Origin: Rhizobium cauense
GTDB lineage: Bacteria; Pseudomonadota; Alphaproteobacteria; Rhizobiales; Rhizobiaceae
Assembly: GCF_019511525.1 (NCBI RefSeq)
Contig: NZ_JAEUAT010000008.1
Location: 186,001-250,000 of the forward strand
Direction: 5' to 3'
DNA: 64,000 nt
Under the pieces are notes generated by a model, which saw only the letters and a program-made list of their open reading frames with translations, ran no database searches and had not been told where the DNA came from. Positions 29,644-39,491 of the stretch are shown one piece after another. Positions within the stretch are counted from its first letter, which is position 1. The number at the start of each line of letters is the position of its first letter. The position numbers and the translations under genes are program-made.

Positions 29644-30891
29644 ATGCTCGATCCGAAATTCGTTCGTCGCGGCCTCTTCCTCGTCTTCATGATCCTGTTT
29701 CTCGACGTGATCGGGATCGCGATCATCATGCCCGTGTTGCCGGCCTATCTGGAGCAATTGACCGGCGGATCCGTGAGCGACGCCGCCCTCGACGGCGGCT
29801 GGCTGCTTGTCGTCTACGCCGTCATGCAGTTCCTGTTCGCGCCGTTCCTTGGCAACCTCAGCGATCGCTTCGGGCGGCGACCCATCCTGCTTTTGTCTGT
29901 GCTGACGTTTGCGATCGACAATTTCATCTGCGCCGTGGCGACGAGCTTCTGGATGCTCTTCATCGGTCGGGCGCTCGCTGGTTTCAGTGGCGGCAGTTTT
30001 GCGACCTGTTCCGCCTACATCGCCGATATCAGCACAGACGAAAACCGGGCGAAGAACTTCGGGCTGATCGGGATAGCCTTCGGTGTCGGCTTCACGATCG
30101 GGCCTGTCATCGGCGGGTTCCTTGGCGAATTCGGTCCACGCGTCCCGTTCTTCGGCGCGGCAGCCGTATCTTTCATCAATTTCGTCGCTGCCTATTTCAT
30201 GCTTCCCGAGACGCTGGATGCGAAGCATCGGCGGACGTTCGAATGGAAGCGCGCCAATCCGCTCGGCGCGTTGAAGCAGATGCGGAACTATCCCGGTATC
30301 GGGTGGATCTGTGCGGTCATGTTCCTCTTCTGGTTGGCGCATGCTGTCTATCCGGCCGTCTGGTCCTTCGTTTCGACCTATCGTTACGGCTGGAGTGAGG
30401 GGCAGATCGGGCTCTCGCTCGGGATCTACGGAATTGGCGCGGCCTTCGTCATGGCCGTCATCCTGCCGAGAATCGTGCCGGTGCTCGGCGAGTGGAAGAC
30501 TGCGGTCCTCGGTCTGTCTTTTTCCGTCGTCGGACTGACGGGTTACGCCTTCGCATGGGAGGGCTGGATGGTCTACACGGTGATCGTGCTGACCGTCATG
30601 GAGAATGTCGCCGACCCGCCGCTGCGTAGTATTGCTGCCGGCAAGGTACCGCCGTCGGCGCAGGGCGAACTGCAGGGCGCGCTTACCAGCCTCAGCAGCA
30701 TCACCACGATCGTCGGGCCGCTGATCTTTACGCAGCTGTTCGGCTACTTCACGAGGGCCGACGCGCCGGTGACTTTTCCCGGAGCGCCATATCTGCTGGC
30801 GGCCATCATCATCTTGATTACGGCCATCGTGTTTCTAACCAAGGTTCGCCCAGCAAAGGCGACTGAGGCTGTCGAGCAACCGGCGGAGTGA
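29644..30891 (+). CDS. MFS exporter, TetA-like
   Basis: A 415-residue major-facilitator transporter with twelve helices. Motif A of the drug/H+ antiporters is clear as GNLSDRFGRRPILL after helix 2, and motif C as GFTIGPVIGGFLGEFG in helix 5. The N-terminal FLDVIGIAIIMPVLP is typical of TetA-type exporters. Chromosomal members often export unknown compounds, so tetracycline resistance is not implied. The upstream 240 bases have no regulator gene. Confidence 0.87.
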   Translation: MLDPKFVRRGLFLVFMILFLDVIGIAIIMPVLPAYLEQLTGGSVSDAALDGGWLLVVYAVMQFLFAPFLGNLSDRFGRRPILLLSVLTFAIDNFICAVATSFWMLFIGRALAGFSGGSFATCSAYIADISTDENRAKNFGLIGIAFGVGFTIGPVIGGFLGEFGPRVPFFGAAAVSFINFVAAYFMLPETLDAKHRRTFEWKRANPLGALKQMRNYPGIGWICAVMFLFWLAHAVYPAVWSFVSTYRYGWSEGQIGLSLGIYGIGAAFVMAVILPRIVPVLGEWKTAVLGLSFSVVGLTGYAFAWEGWMVYTVIVLTVMENVADPPLRSIAAGKVPPSAQGELQGALTSLSSITTIVGPLIFTQLFGYFTRADAPVTFPGAPYLLAAIIILITAIVFLTKVRPAKATEAVEQPAE

Positions 30892-30912
30892 GCTATCAGA
30901 ATCCGTGATGCG

Positions 30913-30931
30913 ATGATGAATTTTTCATCAT
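30913..30931. terminator. Possible terminator after the MFS gene
   Basis: Perfect arms ATGATGAA and TTCATCAT with a three-base TTT loop, 21 bases after the stop. No long T run follows, so function is uncertain. Confidence 0.4.
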
Positions 30932-31033
30932 TTGCACAGTTTCGAATAGCTCTTTGCCGGGCTTTGATCTAAGCCGTGGTGATATTTTGCCGCAGGTTGC
31001 GGCCATCACTGATTCAATCACAGGACTGGTGTC

Positions 31034-32437
31034 ATGGACACGCCGATCGACGCGCGCAAGCTTGCGCCGAAAACCGATAACCATTGGGCCGCGCATTTCC
31101 GCGCGACGCTGGCGCTTGGAATCCCGCTGATCGGCGCGCAGTTGGCTCAGCTCGGCATCCATACGACCGATGTGATGATCGTGGGACGCCTCGGCGCAGA
31201 AAACCTTGCTGCGATGGTGCTTTCGGCGCAGTTCCTTTTCACCATTCTGGTCTTCGGCTCGGGCTTTTCCATTGCAGTCATTCCTATGGTTGCCCAGGCC
31301 TACGGCAAGGGCGATGTCGTCAGCGTGCGCCGTTCGTTGCGTATGGGCCTTTGGGTTGTGCTGGCCTTCTGGGTGATCATGCAGCCGGCGTTCTTCAACT
31401 CCGAGAGGATACTGCTTGCCGCCGGCCAGAAGCCTGATGTCGCAGCGCTGGCGCATGGCTACATCATGATCGGTCAGTTCGGCGTGTTGCCTGGCCTTCT
31501 CTACAATGTCATGCGGGCGCTCGTCAGCGCGATCGGTAGGGCGGCGGTCGTCCTCAATGTGACAATAGCCATGCTCGTGCTCAACGCCTTCTTCGCCTAT
31601 GCGCTGGTGCTCGGGCATTTCGGCTTTCCGGCGATGGGGCTGGAGGGGGCGGCCATCGTTTCCGTCGTCGTGCAGACCGCCGGCTTCCTCTTCATCGTTG
31701 GCTATGTGCAGAGCAGGGAGGAGACGCGGCGCTACGAGATCTTCGTCCGGTTCTGGCGCCCCGACTGGAAGGCCTTCTGGGAAGTCGTACGCCTCGGCTT
31801 GCCGATCAGCGTGACCATCCTGGCCGAGGTGAGCCTCTTTACCGTTGCCTCGCTGCTGATGGGGCACATCGGGACGATCGAACTTGCGGCCCATGGCATC
31901 GCGTTGCAGTGGGCTTCGATCGCCTTCATGATCCCGCTCGGGCTGTCGCAGGCGGCGACCGTTCGCGTCGGCGTCGCGCATGGGCAGGGCGACTATATTG
32001 CTCTCGTCCGTGCGTCGGTCGCGGTCCTTGTTCTCTCTTCCGCGATCTCGATTGCCGGCAGTGTCTTGTTCGCTGTTGCTCCGGAATTCCTGGGCAGTTG
32101 GTTTCTCGACACGAGCTTGCCGGAGGCGCCGCAGGTGCTCGCCTATGCCGGCCCGCTGATCATTGTGGCAGGACTGTTTCAGTTGGTCGACGGCCTGCAG
32201 GCGATCGCCAATGGACTGCTGCGCGGCTTGAAGGATGCACGCGTGCCGATGATCCTCGCACTGATCGCATATTGGCCGATCGGCTTCTTCCTTGCCTGGG
32301 CCTTTGCGTTCCCGCTCGGCTTTGGCGGTATCGGCATCTGGTTCGGCTTCCTGGTCGGACTTGCCGCGGCAGCCGCCATGCTGTGCGGGCGCTTCTACCT
32401 GCTCCTGCGTCGGGAGAGGAATTTGGCCGGCATCTAG
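31034..32437 (+). CDS. MATE-family efflux transporter (NorM type)
   Basis: A 467-residue multidrug and toxin extrusion protein with twelve hydrophobic segments in two halves (about 20-235 and 245-460). LALGIPLIGAQLAQLGIHTTDVMIVGRLG begins the first half and LGLPISVTILAEVSLFTVASLLMG the second. Family members expel cationic drugs or flavonoid-like compounds using Na+ or H+ gradients. It lies downstream of the MFS exporter with 140 bases between, so separate control is likely. A palindrome (32423-32445) covers its stop codon. Confidence 0.88.
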   Translation: MDTPIDARKLAPKTDNHWAAHFRATLALGIPLIGAQLAQLGIHTTDVMIVGRLGAENLAAMVLSAQFLFTILVFGSGFSIAVIPMVAQAYGKGDVVSVRRSLRMGLWVVLAFWVIMQPAFFNSERILLAAGQKPDVAALAHGYIMIGQFGVLPGLLYNVMRALVSAIGRAAVVLNVTIAMLVLNAFFAYALVLGHFGFPAMGLEGAAIVSVVVQTAGFLFIVGYVQSREETRRYEIFVRFWRPDWKAFWEVVRLGLPISVTILAEVSLFTVASLLMGHIGTIELAAHGIALQWASIAFMIPLGLSQAATVRVGVAHGQGDYIALVRASVAVLVLSSAISIAGSVLFAVAPEFLGSWFLDTSLPEAPQVLAYAGPLIIVAGLFQLVDGLQAIANGLLRGLKDARVPMILALIAYWPIGFFLAWAFAFPLGFGGIGIWFGFLVGLAAAAAMLCGRFYLLLRRERNLAGI

Positions 32438-32445
32438 CCGGCCAA
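32423..32445. terminator. Hairpin over the stop codon, shared by two convergent genes
   Basis: TTGGCCGGC, five bases, GCCGGCCAA. It covers the last codons of the MATE gene and ends eight bases before the stop of the convergent monooxygenase-like gene. It could serve both strands, but no T run follows. Confidence 0.4.
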
Positions 32446-32452
32446 TACCGGA

Positions 32453-32773
32453 TCAAGCCGCGACCGGCTTGTAGTTGGCAATGTCGGCCCGAATGCCGAG
32501 CCGTTCGAACAGCGCCTGCGGATCGAAGTTTCGGGCGCGATGGGCGGCTTGCACGACGGCCTTCACACGGTCGATCACTTCCGCACTTTCCCATTGGGCG
32601 ATCGTCACGAAATTGAACTCGCCGGGACCGGAAACCTGCTCCAGCACCTGATGACTGATGAAGCCTTCCTGCGCCTGCAGGACCTCGTACGTCTTCAGGA
32701 CGTTCATCAGGAATTCCTCGCGTGCAGCCTCCGGAACAGCAAACTTGTCGATCCGGTAAAACGCTCCGTTCAT
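32453..32773 (-). CDS. Antibiotic biosynthesis monooxygenase-like (ABM) protein
   Basis: A 106-residue ferredoxin-like dimeric alpha/beta barrel protein: YRIDKFAVPEAAREEFLMNV and EGFISHQVLEQ, then FVTIAQWESAEVIDR, the usual strand-helix-strand repeat of ABM proteins. The group includes small heme-free oxygenases and many with no known activity. The ATG at 32773 has GGAG six bases upstream; the ATG at 32779 sits on the ribosome site and is less likely. Single gene. Confidence 0.8.
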   Translation of the reverse strand: MNGAFYRIDKFAVPEAAREEFLMNVLKTYEVLQAQEGFISHQVLEQVSGPGEFNFVTIAQWESAEVIDRVKAVVQAAHRARNFDPQALFERLGIRADIANYKPVAA

Positions 32774-33016
32774 CCTCATCTCCTTTGCTCGGATGTCACA
32801 AAGGCGGGTGTAATTCCTCAAGTTAAGTTGAGGTCAAAGGCTAAGTACCAATGTCAGCCCGAAAGCGAAGTCGTATCTCAGCAGGTTAGTGAACTGTCTG
32901 CTTTTGCGTACAGGTTGGAAGGCGGGCGCTGGAGTTACGCACAGATTGTACGAGATCTCATTTCCGCATAGCATCGGCCAGTCCTTTTGGGGAACTTGGG
33001 AGGAGGGTCCTGCAGC

Positions 33017-33547
33017 ATGGCGAAGCTCGTGTTCGCTTTGAACCAGTCGCTGGATGGTTACGTTGACCACATGGAATTTGCGCCGGATCGCGAGCTCTTT
33101 CGTCATTTCATCGATGATGTGCGCAGCCTTGCCGGCAGCGTGTACGGCCGCGGCATGTATGAGGTGATGCGGTATTGGGACGAAGACCGTTCGGAGTGGG
33201 GCGAGGAGGAACACGCCTATGCAGCGGCGTGGCGGCGCCAACCGAAATGGGTCGTGTCGCGCTCACTGAAGTCGGTCGGGCCGAACGCCACCCTTATCGC
33301 GGATGACATGGAAGCGGCGATACGCGGACTGAAGGCTCAACTGGAAGGGGACATTGAAGTTTCCGGGCCTGCGCTAGCGCGAAGTCTTGGTGACCTTGGT
33401 CTTGTCGACGAATATCGGCTGTATATTCATCCCGTTGTTTTGGGTCGCGGCAAACCGCTCTTTGCCGGCCCACGGTCGCGGCTGCGCCTCGTGGCGAGCG
33501 ATCGAATTGGCGGAGAGGTAATCAGGCTAACATACGTTCCCGGATAG
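33017..33547 (+). CDS. Dihydrofolate-reductase-like (RibD C-terminal) protein
   Basis: A 176-residue protein of the RibD C-terminal/YyaP-YwjB group: LVFALNQSLDGYV at the N-terminus, VYGRGMYEVM, WVVSRSL, IEVSGPALARSLGDLGLVDEYRLYIHPVVLGRGKPLF. The fold binds NADPH, but most stand-alone members have unknown substrates and do not replace folate enzymes. The ATG at 33017 follows GGAGGGTCC. Transcribed alone. Confidence 0.84.
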   Translation: MAKLVFALNQSLDGYVDHMEFAPDRELFRHFIDDVRSLAGSVYGRGMYEVMRYWDEDRSEWGEEEHAYAAAWRRQPKWVVSRSLKSVGPNATLIADDMEAAIRGLKAQLEGDIEVSGPALARSLGDLGLVDEYRLYIHPVVLGRGKPLFAGPRSRLRLVASDRIGGEVIRLTYVPG

Positions 33548-33592
33548 TCGCGCGACAATGCGACGACCTTGCCGTGGCTGACAGCTTACCGC

Positions 33593-33886
33593 CTAGTAGT
33601 TATACATCGACATCGGATCATTGACGCAGGCATAGTCCAGCAGACATTGCCTGCCGCTGCGGTCACGCAAACTCGCGGTACTTAGCATGTCGCCGGGGCC
33701 GCATTGGGCTGGTGGGTAGCGAAAGTTGCGACCTCCGAAACCGAGGCGCACATAAACTTTCTTGGATTGCCGGATGATCTGCGCGAGCTGAGCGCAACTA
33801 TAGTCCTTCGCATCGACCTTCACCGGCCCGGCGGCAAGAGATGCCGTCGGGAGCAAGCACGCAATTGCTAGAACCAAGCATCTCAT
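33593..33886 (-). CDS. Small secreted protein of unknown function
   Basis: A 97-residue protein with a signal peptide (RCLVLAIACLLPTASLAA, cleavage near residue 19). The mature part holds four cysteines, in YSCAQLAQ, PAQCGPGD and RQCLLDYAC, and ends in MYNY. The regular cysteines suggest disulphide bonds in the periplasm. The ATG at 33886 has GGGAGG upstream. I do not recognise a characterised family, though similar small proteins are common in rhizobia. Confidence 0.68.
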   Translation of the reverse strand: MRCLVLAIACLLPTASLAAGPVKVDAKDYSCAQLAQIIRQSKKVYVRLGFGGRNFRYPPAQCGPGDMLSTASLRDRSGRQCLLDYACVNDPMSMYNY

Positions 33887-33980
33887 GGCGGCCTCCCTGA
33901 CTGAGTTCAGTAAATCAGCAGTCTCGACACTATTCAAACGGATATCGCGTGACGACAGCTATGGTGCGCGCAACAGCTGC

Positions 33981-34013
33981 AAAAAACAAAAGCCCGCTCG
34001 GAGGCGGGCTTTC
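33981..34013 (-). terminator. Terminator of carA
   Basis: Arms AGCCCGC and GCGGGCT followed by TTTTGTTTTTT on the minus strand, about 20 bases after the carA stop codon. Confidence 0.88.
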
Positions 34014-34033
34014 GAATTCAGCGGTGATGTTGC

Positions 34034-35239
34034 TCAGCGCTCGGCGAGAGCTTCCTCGCCCTTCTTCGCGCGCACCAGATTGACGAAGCGGCGGAAGAGA
34101 TAATGGCTATCCTGGGGGCCCGGGGAGGCTTCCGGGTGATGCTGCACCGAGAAGATCGGCTTGCCCGATACACGCAGGCCGCAGTTGGTGCCGTCGAAGA
34201 GGGAAACGTGAGTCTCTTCAACGCCATCGGGCAGAGACTTCGTGTCGACCGCGAAGCCGTGGTTCATCGAGACGATCTCGACCTTGCCCGTGGTGTGGTC
34301 CTTGACCGGATGGTTTGCGCCGTGGTGGCCCTGGTGCATCTTTTCGGTCTTGGCGCCGAGCGCGAGGCCTAGCATCTGGTGGCCAAGGCAGATGCCGAAA
34401 ACCGGAATGTCGGTCTTGATCAGCTTCTGGATGACGGGAACGGCGTATTCGCCCGTGGCGGCCGGGTCGCCCGGGCCGTTCGACAGGAAGATGCCGTCGG
34501 GCTGCATGGCGAGGACTTCTTCGGCGCTTGTCGTTGCCGGCATCACGGTGACCTTGCAGTCAAGCCCGGCAAACAGGCGCAGGATGTTGCGCTTCACGCC
34601 GTAGTCGAGGCAGACGACGTGATACTTCGCATCGTCGGCCGCGAGCTCGCCATAGCCTTCGTTCCAGATCCACGGGGTCTGCGCCCACTGCGACGATTGG
34701 CCAGACGAAGCGATCTTGGCGAGGTCGAGCCCTTCGAGGCCGCTCCAGGCCTTGGCTTCCGACTTCAGCGTCTCGACGTCGAAGACGCCGTTCGGATCAT
34801 GCGCGATGACGGCGTTCGGCGAACCGTTCTCGCGGATCCAGGCGGTCAGCGCGCGGGTGTCGATACCGCAGAGGCCGATGATGCCGCGAGCCTTCAGCCA
34901 GGCATCGAGATGCTTGACGGCGCGGTAGTTCGACGGATCGGTGATGTCGGCCTTGAAGATGACGCCGACCGCGCCGTGGCGTGCTGCCGGCGTCAGGTCT
35001 TCGATGTCTTCGTCGTTGGTGCCGATGTTGCCGATATGCGGGAAGGTGAAGGTGACGATCTGGCCGAGATAGGAGGGGTCCGTCAGGATCTCTTCGTAGC
35101 CTGTCAGCGCCGTATTGAAGACCACCTCGGCCTGGACCTTGCCGGTCGCGCCGATGCCCTTGCCTTCAATGACGGTGCCGTCTGCGAGAACAAGCAGGGC
35201 GGTCGGCTTTTCGGTTGTCCAGGGTGCTGTCGCGGTCAT
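34034..35239 (-). CDS. carA: Carbamoyl-phosphate synthase, small (glutaminase) subunit
   Basis: A 401-residue subunit that splits glutamine and passes ammonia to CarB. N-terminal domain with NTALTGYEEILTDPSY; C-terminal class-I glutaminase with the nucleophile Cys in FGICLGHQMLGLA and the His/Glu pair in SVQHHPEASPGP. The ATG at 35239 begins MTATAPWTTEKPTALL; an ATG two codons upstream is equally possible. Its terminator follows. It diverges from yqeY, and carB is about 8 kb away on the same strand. Confidence 0.95.
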   Translation of the reverse strand: MTATAPWTTEKPTALLVLADGTVIEGKGIGATGKVQAEVVFNTALTGYEEILTDPSYLGQIVTFTFPHIGNIGTNDEDIEDLTPAARHGAVGVIFKADITDPSNYRAVKHLDAWLKARGIIGLCGIDTRALTAWIRENGSPNAVIAHDPNGVFDVETLKSEAKAWSGLEGLDLAKIASSGQSSQWAQTPWIWNEGYGELAADDAKYHVVCLDYGVKRNILRLFAGLDCKVTVMPATTSAEEVLAMQPDGIFLSNGPGDPAATGEYAVPVIQKLIKTDIPVFGICLGHQMLGLALGAKTEKMHQGHHGANHPVKDHTTGKVEIVSMNHGFAVDTKSLPDGVEETHVSLFDGTNCGLRVSGKPIFSVQHHPEASPGPQDSHYLFRRFVNLVRAKKGEEALAER

Positions 35240-35509
35240 CTTCATCCCGTTTCCGGCGGCCACACGTCCTTGGGCAACGTTGGCCGGCCATTTGGTTCGC
35301 AAGCATACGCACGCGGCAAGGCGCGCGCTCTCAGGCCTGATCACGAATTTTGGTGCAGGTGGCGGTAAATAGCCACGCTATTGCGCGAGGTCAATCTTTG
35401 TCCCGCACATTCTGCCGGTTTTCTCGCGCTTTCTGCCGTCGTTTTCCGCAATTTATTTGATCCCATGCATTCGCGTGGTTTATGAAGCGGCATTCAAACA
35501 GGAGTGATT

Positions 35510-35965
35510 ATGATGTTGCGCGATCAACTCGCCGCCGCCCTCAAGGATGCCATGAAGTCCAAGAACGCCGAGCGTCTGTCGACCGTTCGCCTGATTCAGG
35601 CTGCGATCAAGGACCGGGATATCGCCAATCGCGGCGCCGGCAAGGAAGAAGCGAGCGACGACGAGATCCTGCAGATCCTCGCCAAGATGGTGAAGCAGCG
35701 CGACGAATCGGCGAAGATCTACGAAGAGAACGCCCGGCCGGAACTGGCGGCCAAGGAGCGCGCCGAAATCACCGTGCTGCAGGACTTCCTGCCGAAGCAG
35801 CTTTCAGATGCTGAGGTCCGCAGCAACATCGCCGCGATCATCGCCGAGATTGGCGCCGCCGGGCCGAAGGACATGGGCAAGGTGATGGCCGTCCTGAAGG
35901 AGCGCTATGCCGGACAGATGGATTTTTCCAAGGCCTCCGGCGCCGTCAAGGAACAGCTGAACTGA
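35510..35965 (+). CDS. yqeY: GatB/YqeY domain protein
   Basis: A 151-residue protein: the YqeY domain, related to the C-terminal tRNA-binding part of the GatB amidotransferase. Helical, with MLRDQLAAALKDAMKSK at the start, RLIQAAIKDRDI, and the C-terminal DMGKVMAVLKERYAGQMDFSKAS. The ATG at 35510 follows CAGGAG by six bases. It is divergent from carA, and its stop abuts that of the next gene as TGATCA. The exact role is not known; it may act with tRNA-dependent amidation. Confidence 0.88.
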   Translation: MMLRDQLAAALKDAMKSKNAERLSTVRLIQAAIKDRDIANRGAGKEEASDDEILQILAKMVKQRDESAKIYEENARPELAAKERAEITVLQDFLPKQLSDAEVRSNIAAIIAEIGAAGPKDMGKVMAVLKERYAGQMDFSKASGAVKEQLN

Positions 35966-36844
35966 TCAGCGCGGGCTCGCTGTCTCTTTGACGGCGGGCC
36001 CGAGCACTACCTCGGCTGCCCTGTCGATGACCGCGAATTTCGCAGCCTGATAGCCCAGATATTCCAAAACGAAGCCGCGTGAGAGCCAGGTATCGCCTTT
36101 ATAGGGCGGCTGCGTCCAACCCACACTTCCCATGTCAGCTGCCTGCGTCAGCAGGCGCTTGAGATGTGTATTTGAGATCATGAACTGATTGCGGATCTCC
36201 TTGAGCGAGAGAGGCCCGATGTAGACGCGTTCCGCATCACGGTCGAAGGTCTCGATGCGGCTCATCAGATAGTCCATCACCAGGCCGCCAGAATTTGCCC
36301 AGTTGAAGAGATTATATGTGGCGCCCGGGTCGCGCACGGCGTCGCTGTCGATGATTGCCCTGGAGATCAGCGGTTGGATCTGCGAGAAGGCGGAGGGGTC
36401 GGCGCTGATCCGTTCCAGCCGATTGCCTCCATCCAGACTATCGAGAATCAGGAGATGGGTCGCGAGCCACCTGAAGAAATGCTCGTGGGCTGTCTCTGTT
36501 GGCTCCAACAGGCGCGTGCGCTTGTCGGTGGGGCTTTCGATCGGGCGAAGGAACCGATAAGCGAGCATTTCCTGGAGAAATGCGGCGGCCGTATTGCGGC
36601 TTGCGATCTTGTTGGCAACGGCAAAGGCGATGAAGCGACCCGAATAGAGGCCGAGTCTTGGTTCGCCCGGAAATCCGAAGTGAAGCGCAAAGCCGGCATG
36701 GGCCATCAACCAGCGCTGTTGCGCGGCGAAGATCGACGCGATCCGTGGACTTTCGCGATATATTGCCAACATTTCGCGCGCGCAATGCAATACTGCCACG
36801 AAGAAGGCATCGTTTTTGAGAAGATTTTCAACTTTATGTGGCAT
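35966..36844 (-). CDS. Conserved-looking protein of unknown function
   Basis: A 292-residue soluble protein I cannot name. It is mostly helical, with no signal peptide or membrane segment. The region about 205-270 (LSLKEIRNQFMISNTHLKRLLTQAADMGSV, then a short basic stretch) resembles a helix-turn-helix with a wing, so it could be a transcription factor. The start is uncertain: I use the ATG at 36844, and an ATG at 36871 is possible; neither has a strong ribosome site. It is convergent with yqeY and faces away from dnaG. Confidence 0.6.
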   Translation of the reverse strand: MPHKVENLLKNDAFFVAVLHCAREMLAIYRESPRIASIFAAQQRWLMAHAGFALHFGFPGEPRLGLYSGRFIAFAVANKIASRNTAAAFLQEMLAYRFLRPIESPTDKRTRLLEPTETAHEHFFRWLATHLLILDSLDGGNRLERISADPSAFSQIQPLISRAIIDSDAVRDPGATYNLFNWANSGGLVMDYLMSRIETFDRDAERVYIGPLSLKEIRNQFMISNTHLKRLLTQAADMGSVGWTQPPYKGDTWLSRGFVLEYLGYQAAKFAVIDRAAEVVLGPAVKETASPR

Positions 36845-36958
36845 GCGACCATCCCGACAGGTCGCTTTCATTGGGCATGGGATAGCGGCTGTCAATGCCA
36901 TCCACGGCCAAGGGTGGAGGTCGAGATGCAAAAAATAAAACTTTTGGGTGAAATTAAA

Positions 36959-36989
36959 GAAGGCAGGAGCTGGGGGTGCTCCTGCCTTC
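36959..36989. terminator. Strong hairpin, possible small-RNA terminator
   Basis: Twelve perfect base pairs (GAAGGCAGGAGC with GCTCCTGCCTTC) and a seven-base loop. On the minus strand TTTAATTT follows, and on the plus strand TTGCTCTTT. No coding gene on either strand ends here, which fits an untranslated transcript. Confidence 0.5.
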
Positions 36990-37455
36990 TTGCTCTTTGC
37001 TTCCGGTGGCGACGCAGGACCGAAATCCAAGCCAGCGGATATTTGCAAAGGCACCCTTGCGAGGCGGCGCCGGGGGTAGGGATGGTGCCTCGCGAGGGGA
37101 TCGCTTTGTTGAAAAAGAAAATATTGCGATGCGGCAAGTGATTCAAATTACAAAAAAATAATGATTGGCGTCGCGGGCTGCCTTAAGTGTGTCATCCGCG
37201 TCGAAGGTCGTTGACGGCCGATCGGCATCAGCGCTGTTTTGACAATCCGAAGGCATTGTTCTGCAATTGTTTTTTGACAATTGGCAAGAACCGCTGTGAT
37301 CGCGACTATTGCCTCATATACACGCAGAACGCGGATTACGGCACTTAGTGTCGCACCCCCTGTCGCAGGGCTGGTAACGCATTTTTGAACAGTCTGTCGC
37401 CGGCATTTTGAACGCGCCGAAGTCCTGTGAATAGCGCGGCTTTCGCCCAAATGCC

Positions 37456-37484
37456 GTGGCATGTGCTGGCGAACCTGCTTATAT
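37456..37484 (+). promoter_or_regulatory. Candidate promoter of dnaG
   Basis: GTGGCA, a 17-base spacer and TTATAT, about 20 bases before the dnaG start. The -10 is good and the -35 weak. Confidence 0.35.
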
Positions 37485-37505
37485 GGACCCAGCCAAGAGG
37501 ATCAA

Positions 37506-39491
37506 ATGCGCTTTTCCAATTCCTTTCTCGACGAGATACGCGATCGCGTGCCGATTTCGGACGTGATTGGCCGTCGTGTGAGCTGGGACAAGCGCAAGAC
37601 GAATGTCTCGCGCGCGGACTATTGGGCCTGCTGCCCGTTCCACGGCGAGAAGTCGCCGAGCTTCCACTGCGAGGACCGCAAGGGCCGCTATCACTGCTTC
37701 GGCTGCGGCGTCACCGGCGATCACTTCCGCTTTCTTACCGATCTCGAGGGGCTTAGCTTCCCTGAGGCCGTGCAGCAGATTGCCGATATGGCGGGTGTCG
37801 CCATGCCGGTCGCTGATCCGGTTATGGAGAAGCGCGAGAAAGAGCGGACTTCGCTTCTTGATGTGATGGAGCTTGCGACCAAGTTCTTCCAGGACCAATT
37901 GCAAACGGCAAACGGCGCACGCGCGCGGGCCTATCTGCGCGATCGTGGTTTGACAGGGCGAACGATCGAGACGTTCCGGCTTGGCTTTGCGCCGGACAGC
38001 CGCAATGCGCTGAAAGAGTTCTTGGCGGGGCAGGGTGTCGCCAAGGAGCAGATCGAGGCGTGCGGCCTTGTTGTTTACGGCCCTGACGTACCCGTCTCCT
38101 ACGATCGCTTTCGCGACCGCATCATGTTCCCGATCCTGTCATCCCGCGAGAAGGTGATCGCCTTCGGTGGACGGGCCATGTCGCCGGATGCGCCAGCGAA
38201 GTATCTCAATTCAAACGAGACGGAACTCTTCCACAAGGGCAACGTGCTCTACAACTTCGCGCGCGCGCGCCGGGCGACGCAAGGTGCCAACGGTGAGGGC
38301 ACGATCATCGCCGTCGAAGGCTACATGGACGTGATCGCGCTGCACCAGGCCGGTGTCGAGAATGCCGTGGCGCCGCTCGGCACGGCATTGACCGAAAATC
38401 AGCTCGACCTCCTCTGGAAGATGACGCCGCAGCCGGTGCTCTGCTTCGATGGGGACGGTGCCGGCATTCGCGCCGCCAATCGTGCAGCCGATTTGGCGCT
38501 GCCGCATATCAAGCCGGGCCGCACCGTGCGCTTTGCCCTGCTGCCCGATGGCAAGGATCCGGATGATCTCGTCCGCAACGAGGGTCGTGCACCCTTCGAC
38601 AAGGTGATGAGCCAGGCCAAGCCGCTGGCGGAGATGATCTGGAGCCGAGAAATCAAGACCGGACAATTCGAGACGCCAGAAGCGAAGGCCGAGCTTGAAG
38701 CGCGGCTGAAGCAGCTGGTGGCCGTGATTGCCGATGAAAACGTGCGCCGCCACTACCAGCAGGATATGCGCGATCGTCTGAACGGCTTCTTCCAGCCGCA
38801 ATTCCAGAATCGCGGCAATGAACGGCGGAGCTTCGATCGCGGCGGCGGCCAAGCCCGCGGTCGCGGCGGCGAGGGAGCACGCGGCCCCCGACTCTCGGGT
38901 GGCGGCATTTCCGATCGGCTGGCGCGCTCTGGCCTCGTTCGAGGGCATCAGGAGACGCCTGCCTTGCGTGAGAGCGTGCTCGCCCTGACGGTCATCAACC
39001 ACCCGGCCTTGATGCAGGACGAGTACGACGAAATCGCCTCGATCGACTACGACAGTCGTGAACTTCAGCGGCTCTGGTCGGTCATGCTCGGTGCTGCGGC
39101 TGCGGTAGCTGGACCGCACCTCACGCGGGACTACCTCGTGGAGCGCATGGAAGAGCAGGGGTTCGGCTCGCTGTTGCAGGGTCTCGAGCAGCAGATTCGC
39201 AATGCCCGCCTCTGGATTGCCACGGCGGAAGCAGCAATGGAGGATGCGCGAGAGGGCTATCGGCAGGCGCTGGCCTTCCACAAGCGCGCAAAGGCCCTGC
39301 GTTTCCAGAAGTTGGAACTCGAGCGCGAAATTGCCGAAGCGACGGAGGCCGGCAACGGCGAGGTGATCGACCAGCTGATGCGCGCGTTGCAGGAGGTCCA
39401 TTTCGAGGGGCTTCGTCTTGAAGCGCAGGAGGCGATCATCGATGGCTTCGGTGTGCTTTCCGGCCGCGTCAAGGGAGCGGCGAGCCACTGA
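37506..39491 (+). CDS. dnaG: DNA primase
   Basis: A 661-residue primase that makes RNA primers at the replication fork. Zinc-ribbon: C43, H46, C64 and C67 (CCPFHGEKS, then YHCFGCG). The polymerase core has the Toprim motifs in [12 protein letters not shown] and [16 protein letters not shown] Gly/Arg-rich linker (about 440-480) separates the C-terminal helicase-binding domain. ATG at 37506 with AAGAGG upstream. It overlaps recQ by one base (TGATG), so recQ is co-transcribed. Confidence 0.96.
   Translation: MRFSNSFLDEIRDRVPISDVIGRRVSWDKRKTNVSRADYWACCPFHGEKSPSFHCEDRKGRYHCFGCGVTGDHFRFLTDLEGLSFPEAVQQIADMAGVAMPVADPVMEKREKERTSLLDVMELATKFFQDQLQTANGARARAYLRDRGLTGRTIETFRLGFAPDSRNALKEFLAGQGVAKEQIEACGLVVYGPDVPVSYDRFRDRIMFPILSSREKVIAFGGRAMSPDAPAKYLNSNETELFHKGNVLYNFARARRATQGANGEGTIIAVEGYMDVIALHQAGVENAVAPLGTALTENQLDLLWKMTPQPVLCFDGDGAGIRAANRAADLALPHIKPGRTVRFALLPDGKDPDDLVRNEGRAPFDKVMSQAKPLAEMIWSREIKTGQFETPEAKAELEARLKQLVAVIADENVRRHYQQDMRDRLNGFFQPQFQNRGNERRSFDRGGGQARGRGGEGARGPRLSGGGISDRLARSGLVRGHQETPALRESVLALTVINHPALMQDEYDEIASIDYDSRELQRLWSVMLGAAAAVAGPHLTRDYLVERMEEQGFGSLLQGLEQQIRNARLWIATAEAAMEDAREGYRQALAFHKRAKALRFQKLELEREIAEATEAGNGEVIDQLMRALQEVHFEGLRLEAQEAIIDGFGVLSGRVKGAASH

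Larger units (their letters stand above)
36845..37505. other. Long intergenic region upstream of dnaG
   Basis: No convincing gene. It holds a strong hairpin at 36959-36989, an A-rich stretch near 37120-37160 and a candidate dnaG promoter at 37456-37484. Short reading frames on both strands have no protein features. The hairpin may end a small RNA on either strand. Confidence 0.5.

Noticed and set aside
37456..37470. Sigma-54-like TGGCAT...TGGC before dnaG
   Set aside because: The second element lacks the TTGC core and spacing is off; a sigma-70-like reading fits better.
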